Positions 9,524 through 16,855 of a stretch of 64,000 nt of DNA are shown here, in pieces (the stretch's first letter is position 1; every line of letters begins with the position of its first letter). A model generated the notes under the pieces. The model was not told the DNA's origin, did no database searches, and saw only the letters and a list, made by a program, of their open reading frames with translations. Source of the DNA: Flavobacterium resistens (GTDB lineage: Bacteria > Bacteroidota > Bacteroidia > Flavobacteriales > Flavobacteriaceae); NCBI RefSeq assembly GCF_900182645.1, contig NZ_FXTA01000004.1, positions 186,001 to 250,000 of the forward strand. The letters run 5' to 3'. The position numbers and the translations under genes were made by a program.

Positions 9524-9606
9524 AAATAGAAAGAATTTAGTTACAAAACTAACGAAATTCAAACTCCAATCTTTATTATTTTTCTTTTTTTTAAAAGTAC
9601 TTTTTA

Positions 9607-9614
9607 TATTTTTG
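9607..9614 (+). promoter_or_regulatory. glyS promoter -7 box
   Basis: TATTTTTG lies with only 7 bp between it and the glyS ATG, so the mRNA should have almost no leader. Confidence 0.6.
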
Positions 9615-9621
9615 CATCACT

Positions 9622-11163
9622 ATGGCAAAACAAGACGATTTATTTAAGAATGTGGTTTCGCACGCAAAAGAGTACGGATTTATTTTTCCGTCAAGCGAAG
9701 TATACGATGGATTGAGTGCAGTGTATGATTACGCACAAAATGGTGTCGAATTAAAAAAGAATATTAGAGAATATTGGTGGAAATCAATGGTTCAGATGAA
9801 TGAAAATATTGTCGGTTTAGACGCGGCGATATTGATGCATCCAACAACCTGGAAAGCTTCAGGTCACGTTGATGCCTTCAATGATCCTTTGATTGACAAT
9901 AAAGATTCTAAAAAAAGATATAGAGCTGACGTTTTAGTTGAAGATCATGCTGAAAAAATTAATCTGAAAGCTAAAAAAGAAATCGAAAAAGCAAAAGCAC
10001 GTTTTGGAGATGCATTCAATGAAGAAGAATTTGTAACCACAAATGCTCGCGTTATTGAATATTTGGCTAAAGAAAGAGAAATCAGAGAGCGTTTAGGACG
10101 TTCTTTAGGTGCTGGAGATTTAGCAGATGTTAAAGCATTAATTGAAGAACTTGAAATTGCTGATCCTGAAACTGGTTCTAAAAACTGGACAGAGGTTAAG
10201 CAATTCAACTTGATGTTTGGAACAAAACTTGGTGCTTCTGCAGAAAATGCAATGGATTTATACTTGCGTCCAGAAACGGCACAAGGTATTTTCGTAAACT
10301 TTTTAAATGTTCAGAAATCTGGTCGTATGAAAGTTCCTTTTGGAATTGCTCAAACTGGAAAAGCGTTCAGAAATGAAATCGTTGCAAGACAATTCATTTT
10401 CCGTATGCGTGAATTTGAACAAATGGAAATGCAATTTTTTGTTCGTCCAGGTGAAGAAATGAAATGGTACGAGCATTGGAAAACGACACGTTTAAACTGG
10501 CATTTATCTTTAGGATTAGGAAAAGAAAACTATCGTTTTCACGATCACGAAAAATTAGCGCATTACGCAAATGCAGCTGCAGATATTGAATTCAACTTCC
10601 CATTTGGTTTTAAAGAATTAGAAGGAATTCACTCTCGTACAGATTTCGACTTAAAAGCGCACGAAGAATATTCAGGAAGAAAACTGCAATACTTTGATCC
10701 TGAATTGAATGAAAACTATGTGCCATACGTAGTAGAAACTTCAGTTGGTTTGGATCGTATGTTTTTAGCTGTTTTTGCAACATCGTTGCAAGAAGAAACT
10801 TTAGAGGACGGTTCTACAAGAACAGTGCTTAAATTGCCTGCAGTTTTAGCGCCAACTAAAGCAGCAGTTCTTCCGTTGGTTAAAAAAGACGGGCTTCCAG
10901 AAATTTCAAGAAAAATCATTGAAGATTTGAAATGGGATTTCAATGTAGCGTACGACGAAAAAGATGCAGTTGGTCGTCGTTACAGAAGACAAGATGCTCT
11001 TGGAACTCCTTTCTGTATCACAGTTGATCACCAAACTCTTGAAGACGAAACAGTAACAATTCGTCATAGAGATACAATGAAACAAGATCGTGTTAAAATT
11101 TCTGAATTAAAAGGAATTATTGAAAACGAAGTTTCGATGAAAAACTGGTTGATGAAAATGTAA
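9622..11163 (+). CDS. glyS: Glycine--tRNA ligase (single-chain, alpha2 type)
   Basis: This class II aminoacyl-tRNA synthetase charges tRNA-Gly with glycine. At 513 aa it is the eukaryote/archaea-like homodimeric form, not the bacterial alpha2beta2 form. Motif 2 is visible as GKAFRNEI followed by FRMREFEQMEMQ, preceded by LRPETAQGIF. Motif 3 is VVETSVGLDRM. The C-terminal anticodon-binding domain starts near LPAVLAPTKAAVLP. The ATG at 9622 is very close to the TATTTTTG promoter box, so the transcript may be leaderless or nearly so. The gene is monocistronic, with a clear terminator at 11185-11217. The call is secure. Confidence 0.97.
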   Translation: MAKQDDLFKNVVSHAKEYGFIFPSSEVYDGLSAVYDYAQNGVELKKNIREYWWKSMVQMNENIVGLDAAILMHPTTWKASGHVDAFNDPLIDNKDSKKRYRADVLVEDHAEKINLKAKKEIEKAKARFGDAFNEEEFVTTNARVIEYLAKEREIRERLGRSLGAGDLADVKALIEELEIADPETGSKNWTEVKQFNLMFGTKLGASAENAMDLYLRPETAQGIFVNFLNVQKSGRMKVPFGIAQTGKAFRNEIVARQFIFRMREFEQMEMQFFVRPGEEMKWYEHWKTTRLNWHLSLGLGKENYRFHDHEKLAHYANAAADIEFNFPFGFKELEGIHSRTDFDLKAHEEYSGRKLQYFDPELNENYVPYVVETSVGLDRMFLAVFATSLQEETLEDGSTRTVLKLPAVLAPTKAAVLPLVKKDGLPEISRKIIEDLKWDFNVAYDEKDAVGRRYRRQDALGTPFCITVDHQTLEDETVTIRHRDTMKQDRVKISELKGIIENEVSMKNWLMKM

Positions 11164-11184
11164 TTTTCTTAATTAACACTATAT

Positions 11185-11217
11185 AAATCCCAAATTCCTC
11201 GCTGGAGTTTGGGATTT
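11185..11217 (+). terminator. glyS terminator
   Basis: A 10-bp stem (11185-11194 with 11208-11217) plus an inner TCC/GGA pairing is followed by a T tract, 21 bp after the glyS stop. Confidence 0.85.
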
Positions 11218-11417
11218 TTTTAATTTTGAAAAATGCATTTCATCGAACTTTTATGCATTTCAGCTTTTTGTATTAACATTTTAGTGTAATGTGTTAACAA
11301 TGAAATGTTTGCACAAATGAAATGCGTAAATTTAATTGCGCATCATACATTAAAATTAGAAAATGAATTTGAAGGCGAAAAGCTTTGGTTCATTTTAAAA
11401 ACTGCTTAAAAACCAAA

Positions 11418-12317
11418 TTGAAAAAATATTCCTACATTATAATTGACAATGACGCTGAGAGTGTTTTGAAAACCAGAATTGTTGCAGAAGGTTTTTCAGA
11501 ATTGACTTTTATAGGATCGGCTACGAATTATCAGCAGGGATTAAATCTGGTTTTAGAGTATAAACCTTCTTTTGTTTTTTTAGAAATTGATTCTGAAAAT
11601 TCTTCAGGTAATTTATCACTTGCTTTTGTGGGCGAACTGTATCGTTATTTGTCAGTTGTTCCAAAAATAATTGTTACAACCTTAAAAAAGGATCTGGCTT
11701 TTGACGCAATTCAATATGGCGTTTTTGATTATATTTTGAAACCTCTTACACATGTTGATCTTGTAAAAACACTTTTAAAACTAGAAAAGCTTACAATAGA
11801 GTCAAAAACGCAAAAAAATGCTGAAGTTGAATCTTCGGTCGATGTTGTTAAAGAAAATCCTTTAGAGGCTCAAATAATGCCTTTAAAAGAAGAAATGAAT
11901 ACAATTAGCGTTGAAGAAGAAACTCCAATTATTGTTAAAGAAGTTCAAGTGCCTCAAATAATTGAGCAACCACTTATACTTTGTATAAAATCGTATGGTG
12001 ATTATCGCTATATGAATGCAGCCGATATTTGCTATTTTCAGGCAGATAATAATTCGACAGATATTTATTTAAGTTCTGGTGAAATGGTTACTGCTTTTAA
12101 AACTTTAAAGCATTTTGAAAGTATTTTAGTACATCCGTTTATACGAATTCACAACAGTTATATCATCAATCAAAATTACATTTCCCGAATTCATAACGGA
12201 AACTCAGTTTGTTACATAAAAAACTCGCCTAAAAAGGTCCCTTTTTCCAAAACTTATAAAGCAAATGTAGATTTAATCATTGCAAATTTCTCCGCTGGAA
12301 ATTACATAGAGGTCTAA
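11418..12317 (+). CDS. LytTR-family response regulator with atypical receiver
   Basis: The N-terminal ~125 residues have a CheY-like receiver pattern: IIIDND acidic pocket, then PSFVFLEID, then DYILKPL with the conserved Lys. The usual phospho-acceptor in FLD is Glu here (E56), so normal phosphorylation may be absent. A Val/Glu-rich linker (residues ~140-185) leads to a LytTR DNA-binding domain (about 190-298: YMNAADICYFQAD ... FIRIHNSYIIN). I chose the TTG at 11418, giving M-KKYSYIIIDND and 299 aa, because the upstream frame start (TTG 11385) adds residues outside the fold. No partner kinase overlaps it, although a histidine kinase lies 0.5 kb downstream. A branched hairpin follows the stop. 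Confidence 0.85.
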   Translation: MKKYSYIIIDNDAESVLKTRIVAEGFSELTFIGSATNYQQGLNLVLEYKPSFVFLEIDSENSSGNLSLAFVGELYRYLSVVPKIIVTTLKKDLAFDAIQYGVFDYILKPLTHVDLVKTLLKLEKLTIESKTQKNAEVESSVDVVKENPLEAQIMPLKEEMNTISVEEETPIIVKEVQVPQIIEQPLILCIKSYGDYRYMNAADICYFQADNNSTDIYLSSGEMVTAFKTLKHFESILVHPFIRIHNSYIINQNYISRIHNGNSVCYIKNSPKKVPFSKTYKANVDLIIANFSAGNYIEV

Positions 12318-12327
12318 ATATTAAGTG

Positions 12328-12398
12328 TTTACATGAATTTGACGCCCAGTGACTATCATTTGGGCATGATCTACCATAAACTCCATTTTTCATGTAAA
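12328..12398 (+). terminator. Branched terminator-like structure
   Basis: Outer arms 12328-12337 and 12389-12398 (TTTACATGAA and its complement) enclose an inner GCCCA/TGGGC hairpin (12344-12348 with 12361-12365). The outer 3' arm runs into eight T residues. It probably ends the LytTR transcript, and its 71-nt size would also suit a small 3' RNA. Confidence 0.6.
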
Positions 12399-12495
12399 TT
12401 TTTTTCGTTGACGGGTATAATTTTACACCAACGATTCGCAGAGAGCGGTCAGCCCCAAAAACAAAAAAATCAAAAAAAACTTAATACCTCAGATC

Positions 12496-12732
12496 ATGAA
12501 AAAAACAGCTTTAACATTCGGATTATTTTCTTTAGTAATGGTTGCAACTTCTTTTGCAGCTCCAGAAAATCCAACTTATTTAGCAGATTCTGATACAATA
12601 ATTGACGGCGGTGCGACAGGAAGAACAAAAAAACTTGATTTTCACGGAACAAACGATCAAACATTAAACAATAGCCAATCAAACTTTTCTAGTGTGAATC
12701 AAGCTTTTGGATCAGATAAAAAAATAGACTAA
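12496..12732 (+). CDS. Small exported protein, 78 aa
   Basis: I do not recognise this protein. It starts with a clear Sec signal peptide (MKKTALTFGLFSLVMVATSFA, then APEN), leaving a mature chain of ~57 residues. That chain is polar, has no Cys, and is rich in Asp, Asn, Thr and Ser. The ATG is immediately preceded by an AT-rich leader with a hairpin (CGTTG 12406-12410 with CAACG 12429-12433). A strong terminator at 12753-12780 shows a discrete transcript. It sits between the LytTR regulator and the TPR-lipoprotein histidine kinase. A role as a secreted signal or target of these regulators is possible but unproven. Confidence 0.7.
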   Translation: MKKTALTFGLFSLVMVATSFAAPENPTYLADSDTIIDGGATGRTKKLDFHGTNDQTLNNSQSNFSSVNQAFGSDKKID

Positions 12733-12752
12733 ACGTAAGTTTAGATGTGCAG

Positions 12753-12780
12753 AAAGGCTGTCAATTTATTGACGGCCTTT
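12753..12780 (+). terminator. Terminator of the small exported protein gene
   Basis: A 12-bp stem with one G-T pair (12753-12764 with 12769-12780) has a TTTA loop and a following T tract. Confidence 0.88.
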
Positions 12781-12800
12781 TTTTGTGTCTATAGTTTTAT

Positions 12801-12808
12801 TATTTTTG
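12801..12808 (+). promoter_or_regulatory. -7 box of the TPR histidine kinase operon
   Basis: TATTTTTG lies 20 bp upstream of the TTG at 12829. The frame's more upstream ATG at 12745 lies before this promoter and inside the previous terminator, so it is not the start. Confidence 0.6.
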
Positions 12809-12828
12809 GTAAAACTCAAAAGAAACAA

Positions 12829-14886
12829 TTGAAAAAAAAATGTAAAATACTATTACTTTTATTTTTTGTTTTGTTTGCATGCAATAAAAATGCAAAATCA
12901 GATCAAGATTTAACTTCTCCCAAGGATAGTCTTCCTATTTACTTTTCGTTGGCAAACGAAAATAATCTTCCTTTAAGTGTCAAGCAAAATTATAATCAAA
13001 AAGCACTCCGCGTAATTTTAGATCAGGAAGACGACTCGCTAAATAAAGTGAATCTTTTTAAGATTGCCAATCGTTATTACAATATGAGCGATTGGAAAGG
13101 TTATCTGAAAACGACGAATTTAATTTTAGAAAGAGCACAAAGGTCTAAGGATTCTGTCCATATGGCAAAAGCCTATACTTATCTGGGGGACTATTATGAT
13201 TCTCAGTCCATTTCTGATAGTGCCTTTTTGTACTATTTTAAAGCTGAAAAGTTTTATCTGAAAATGAATGATCAGTATAATTTGGCAAAAACATTTTTAA
13301 ATAAAGCGAGTCTGCAATATAATGAAGGTGATTTCTTTGAAAGCGAAATAGCAGTTTTTAAGGCTTTAAGTAGTTTAAAGAAACAAAAAAAAGTAAACGA
13401 CCTTTATTACGAAAGCTATAATCTTTTAGGGATTTTGTACAATGAAAGAGAAGAGTTTGAGAAAGCTCTGGAATTTCAAAATAAAGCTTTGCAGATTTTA
13501 GACGATAAATCAATACCATTAGAGTTGCAATACAGGGCAGCTTCATTGAATAATATTGGTTTTATCTATATGAATATGAAGAATTACAGTCAGGCGAAAG
13601 TTTTTTTTGAACGTGGTTTAAGAGAAAAAAACCTTTTTGAAGACAGGGCTGGTTTGTATGCTATTCTGTTGGATAATTTAGGTTACTCTAAATTTAAGCG
13701 AAGAGAATCGGCTCAACTACCTGATTTGTTTTATAGATCTTTAAGAATTAGAGATAGCCTTGGTCTTTCTTCCGGAGTTGTATCTTGTAAAATACATTTG
13801 TCGGAATATTTTGCTTTTAAAAAAGACACTTTTAAGGCGCTTCAGTTTTCAAAACAAGCTTTGGCGTTGTCACGAACATCAAGTAAACTGGTCAATACAT
13901 TAGAGGCACTGAAGCAGACAGCTACTATTGACCCAAAAAACGCCTCTATTTATTCTGTCGAATATATTCAGTTGAATGACAAAATGTTGAAGGCAGAACG
14001 AAAAATGGGTGAGAAATTCTCCAGAATTGAATACGAAACCAATGAAATAAAGGATCAGAATTCAAATCTTCAGGAAAAAAACAGGACTTTAGTTTATGTA
14101 TTCAGTATTTGTACTTTAGTGGGTTTGTTTTTTTATGTTTATAAAACACAACAGGCAAAAAACAGAGAATTACTTTTTAAGCAGCAACACCAAATTGCAA
14201 ATGAAGATATTTACAATCTGATGATTTCGCAGCAAAATGAAATCGAGCTAACCCGAATTAAAGAAAAGAAAAAAGTAGCGCAGGAATTGCATGATGGCGT
14301 TTTAGGCAGAATGTTTGGGGTTAGAATCAGTTTAGACAGTCTCGACAAGGTTGATGAAGCTCAGGCTAGCGCGAAAAGGAAAAAGTATTTAACTGAACTT
14401 AAGCATATTGAAGAAGATATTCGCGAAATTTCGCATGACTTAAATAGAGAAAAATCAGAATTAATTAATAATTTTGTTGCGATTTTGATGAAACTCTTTG
14501 AAGATCAGAGAAATACTTATGATTCAAAATTAATTACGACATTTGATTCTAATATAAAATGGGATCTGGTAAGCAATATCGTCAAAATCAATTTATATAG
14601 AATTATACAAGAGGCGCTTCAAAACTGTAATAAATATGCAGATGCGGATACCATTACGGTTGAGTTTAAAAGTGAAATAAATTATTTAGTTTTGTCAATC
14701 GCAGATGATGGAGTAGGTTTTAATGCAAAACGAACTAAAAACGGTATTGGGTTGCACAATATTCAATATCGGGCGACGGAATGTAAGGGTACAGTTACGA
14801 TAAAATCTGCCAAAGGAGAAGGTACACTTCTTGTTGTTAAAGTCCCAATCGATCAAAAAATTAACCTGCATAATAATGACATTTGA
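12829..14886 (+). CDS. TPR-repeat lipoprotein sensor histidine kinase (HPK7 type)
   Basis: From the TTG at 12829 (M-KKKCKILLLLFFVLFAC) the protein has a lipobox-like LFAC. A periplasmic region of several TPR repeats (about residues 55-370) follows, then a transmembrane helix (about 422-440) and a short coiled coil. The HisKA_3 dimerisation motif ELHDGV has its phospho-His at about residue 488. The HATPase_c domain shows the N box RIIQEALQNC and the G box ADDGVGFNA with NGIGLHNIQYRA. It should pass phosphate to the response regulator encoded next, whose ATG overlaps this gene by 11 bp. The TPR domain presumably senses an envelope signal, but its ligand is unknown. The family resembles NarX/DesK-type kinases of Flavobacteria. 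Confidence 0.9.
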   Translation: MKKKCKILLLLFFVLFACNKNAKSDQDLTSPKDSLPIYFSLANENNLPLSVKQNYNQKALRVILDQEDDSLNKVNLFKIANRYYNMSDWKGYLKTTNLILERAQRSKDSVHMAKAYTYLGDYYDSQSISDSAFLYYFKAEKFYLKMNDQYNLAKTFLNKASLQYNEGDFFESEIAVFKALSSLKKQKKVNDLYYESYNLLGILYNEREEFEKALEFQNKALQILDDKSIPLELQYRAASLNNIGFIYMNMKNYSQAKVFFERGLREKNLFEDRAGLYAILLDNLGYSKFKRRESAQLPDLFYRSLRIRDSLGLSSGVVSCKIHLSEYFAFKKDTFKALQFSKQALALSRTSSKLVNTLEALKQTATIDPKNASIYSVEYIQLNDKMLKAERKMGEKFSRIEYETNEIKDQNSNLQEKNRTLVYVFSICTLVGLFFYVYKTQQAKNRELLFKQQHQIANEDIYNLMISQQNEIELTRIKEKKKVAQELHDGVLGRMFGVRISLDSLDKVDEAQASAKRKKYLTELKHIEEDIREISHDLNREKSELINNFVAILMKLFEDQRNTYDSKLITTFDSNIKWDLVSNIVKINLYRIIQEALQNCNKYADADTITVEFKSEINYLVLSIADDGVGFNAKRTKNGIGLHNIQYRATECKGTVTIKSAKGEGTLLVVKVPIDQKINLHNNDI

Positions 14887-15574
14887 TTTATCTGCTCCAA
14901 TTTCGCACTTAATCACGCGAAACATTTTAATTGTCGACGATCATCCCTTTATTATTGAGGGATACAAAAACGCCATAACGCGTTATAATCCCAAAGAATA
15001 TGAGTTTCATATTGCTCAGGCTTATGATTGCAGATCTGCTTATGATTTGTTAGAAAATGAATCGACACCAAAATTTGATGTTGCATTTTTAGACATCAGT
15101 ATGCCTGCTTATGAAGAAAAAGAAATTTTTTCAGGCGAAGATCTGGCAAAATTGATTTTGAAAAAAATGCCAGATTGCAAAGTGATTCTGCTTACGATGT
15201 ATACAGAGTTGCTTAAAATAAAAACGATTATCCGAACAATTAATCCAAATGGCTTAATTATTAAAAATGATCTGACTTTTGATGAACTTCTTTTTGCGTT
15301 TGATAAAGTGATGAAAAACGAAAAATATTACAGTCAATCTGTAGTGAAAATGGTGAATCAATCTCCACATAATTCTATTGAAATCGATGAATTTGATAAA
15401 CAGATTTTGTTTCATTTATCAAAAGGCACCCAAACGGAGGATATGTCACAATATATTCCGATTTCTTTAGCAGCGATTGAAAAACGAAAAAGCAATCTGA
15501 AAGAATTGCTGAAAATAAGAACCGGATCTGATGAAGAACTTTTGAAAGAAGCGAAAGGCAAAGGTCTTTTTTAA
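14876..15574 (+). CDS. Response regulator, receiver plus HTH domain
   Basis: This 232-aa partner of the upstream kinase has a receiver domain at residues ~15-140: IVDDHP acidic pocket, phospho-acceptor D73 in FLDISMP, and the conserved Lys in LIIKND. The C-terminal ~65 residues (FDKQILFHLSKGTQTEDMS and IPISLAAIEKRKSNL) fit a LuxR/NarL-type helix-turn-helix, although degenerate. I chose the ATG at 14876, which overlaps the kinase stop by 11 bp and implies translational coupling. The frame's upstream extension lies inside the kinase gene. Target genes are not evident. An 18-bp palindromic terminator follows. Confidence 0.88.
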   Translation: MTFDLSAPISHLITRNILIVDDHPFIIEGYKNAITRYNPKEYEFHIAQAYDCRSAYDLLENESTPKFDVAFLDISMPAYEEKEIFSGEDLAKLILKKMPDCKVILLTMYTELLKIKTIIRTINPNGLIIKNDLTFDELLFAFDKVMKNEKYYSQSVVKMVNQSPHNSIEIDEFDKQILFHLSKGTQTEDMSQYIPISLAAIEKRKSNLKELLKIRTGSDEELLKEAKGKGLF

Positions 15575-15589
15575 AATAAATTCTAAAAT

Positions 15590-15640
15590 AAAAATTCCAA
15601 ATTCCAATGATTTAACTAACATTTGGAATTTGGAATTTTT
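15590..15640. terminator. Bidirectional terminator
   Basis: A perfect 18-bp stem (15590-15607 with 15623-15640) has A/T flanks on both sides and lies between the convergent response regulator and thiL. Confidence 0.88.
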
Positions 15641-15660
15641 TTATTTGAGTCTTTTCAGAA

Positions 15661-16707
15661 TTATTCGCTCAAAGCGTCCCATCCTCTGGCTTTTAACGCA
15701 ATTTTTGTGTTTGCACGAGTAACAAGATGAATTCCTTCATTTTCTTCTGCCATATGGCCAATAATTGAAAAATTTGGATTTCCTTTTATTTTATCAAAAT
15801 CATTGATGTCGATTGTAAACAAAAGCTCATAATCTTCACCACCGTTAATCGCAACAGTTGTACTGTCAATATTGAATTCTTCACAAGTCGAAATAAATTG
15901 TGGATCCAATGGCAATTTGTCTTCATATAAATTACAACCCACTTTTGATTGTTTGCAGATATGAATAATCTCTGATGATAATCCGTCAGAAATATCAATC
16001 ATCGAAGTTGGTTTTATTTCAAGAGCGTGTAAAAGAGTACGAACATCTGTACGAGCTTCTGGTTTTAATTGTCTTTCGACTAAATATGTATAAGGATCTA
16101 AATCCGGCTGACTGTTTGGATTTACCTGAAAAACCTGTTTTTCGCGTTCTAATACCTGCAATCCCATGTACGCCGCACCGATATCTCCGGTAACAACTAA
16201 TAAATCAGTTTGTTTTGCTCCATTTCGGTAAGCGATTTCATCTTCAGCTGCTTCACCAATTGCAGTAATGCTAATAATTAATCCTTTTTGAGATGAGGTC
16301 GTGTCGCCGCCAATTACATCAATTTTATATTCTTTTGCAGCATGTGTAATTCCTTCGAATAATTCTTCTAAAGCTTCCAGCGGAAAACGATTAGAAACAG
16401 CAACAGAAACCGTAATTTGAGTTGGTTTTGCATTCATCGCACAAATGTCAGACACATTTACTACAACTGCTTTGTAACCCAAATGTTTTAAAGGCATATA
16501 AGCCAGGTCGAAATGCACGCCTTCAATCAATAAATCGGTAGAAACAACAACTTTTTTATCCTTAAAATCTAATACTGCTGCATCGTCGCCAATACTTTTT
16601 AAAGTAGATTCCTGTGTAACATCAAAGTTTCGGGTTAAATGGTCAATAAGGCCAAATTCGCCTAATTGTGCTATACTGGTGCGTTGCGGATTTTTATCTT
16701 CTATCAT
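15661..16707 (-). CDS. thiL: Thiamine-monophosphate kinase
   Basis: This cytosolic enzyme phosphorylates thiamine phosphate to thiamine diphosphate, the last step of the cofactor pathway. At 348 aa it is full length. The AIR-synthase-like fold is seen in SIGDDAAVLDF and VVVSTDLLIEGVHFDL (Mg/ATP-binding acidic residues), then VNVSDICAMNA, IGGDTTSS, VTGDIGAAYMG and SMIDISDGLSSE. The ATG at 16707 follows a TACCTTTG promoter box by ~30 bp. It is monocistronic with no other thi gene adjacent, and no TPP riboswitch was seen in the short leader. The call is secure. Confidence 0.96.
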   Translation of the reverse strand: MIEDKNPQRTSIAQLGEFGLIDHLTRNFDVTQESTLKSIGDDAAVLDFKDKKVVVSTDLLIEGVHFDLAYMPLKHLGYKAVVVNVSDICAMNAKPTQITVSVAVSNRFPLEALEELFEGITHAAKEYKIDVIGGDTTSSQKGLIISITAIGEAAEDEIAYRNGAKQTDLLVVTGDIGAAYMGLQVLEREKQVFQVNPNSQPDLDPYTYLVERQLKPEARTDVRTLLHALEIKPTSMIDISDGLSSEIIHICKQSKVGCNLYEDKLPLDPQFISTCEEFNIDSTTVAINGGEDYELLFTIDINDFDKIKGNPNFSIIGHMAEENEGIHLVTRANTKIALKARGWDALSE

Positions 16708-16736
16708 TTCTTCTAAGTTCCAAAGTTATTAAGGCG

Positions 16737-16744
16737 CAAAGGTA
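16737..16744 (-). promoter_or_regulatory. thiL promoter -7 box
   Basis: The minus strand reads TACCTTTG followed by CGCC, the same context as upstream of lepA and cvpA in this window. Confidence 0.65.
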
Positions 16745-16751
16745 CAAAGGT

Positions 16752-16816
16752 TTTTTTTAAAGATGCTAAGATTGTTAGGTTCTAAGATTCTAATGTGCTA
16801 AGGGACTAAGTTTTTT
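16752..16816. repeat. CTAAG-type intergenic repeat
   Basis: This stretch has spaced CTAAG words. A 19-bp block (16752-16770) recurs exactly at 53538-53556, and another (16798-16816) recurs at 61199-61217. It lies between thiL and the adhesin gene. Confidence 0.7.
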
Positions 16817-16855
16817 TGTAGAGATGCGCTTCGATGTGTAACTACATTTGCCGGA

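Noticed and set aside
12333..12593. An 86-aa ORF overlapping the start of the 78-aa exported protein.
   Set aside because: It starts inside the LytTR terminator structure, has a Cys/Phe-rich unlikely composition, and conflicts with a clear signal-peptide gene in another frame.
15661..16736. A TPP riboswitch upstream of thiL.
   Set aside because: The leader from the TACCTTTG box is only ~25 nt, too short, and no THI-box sequence is visible.
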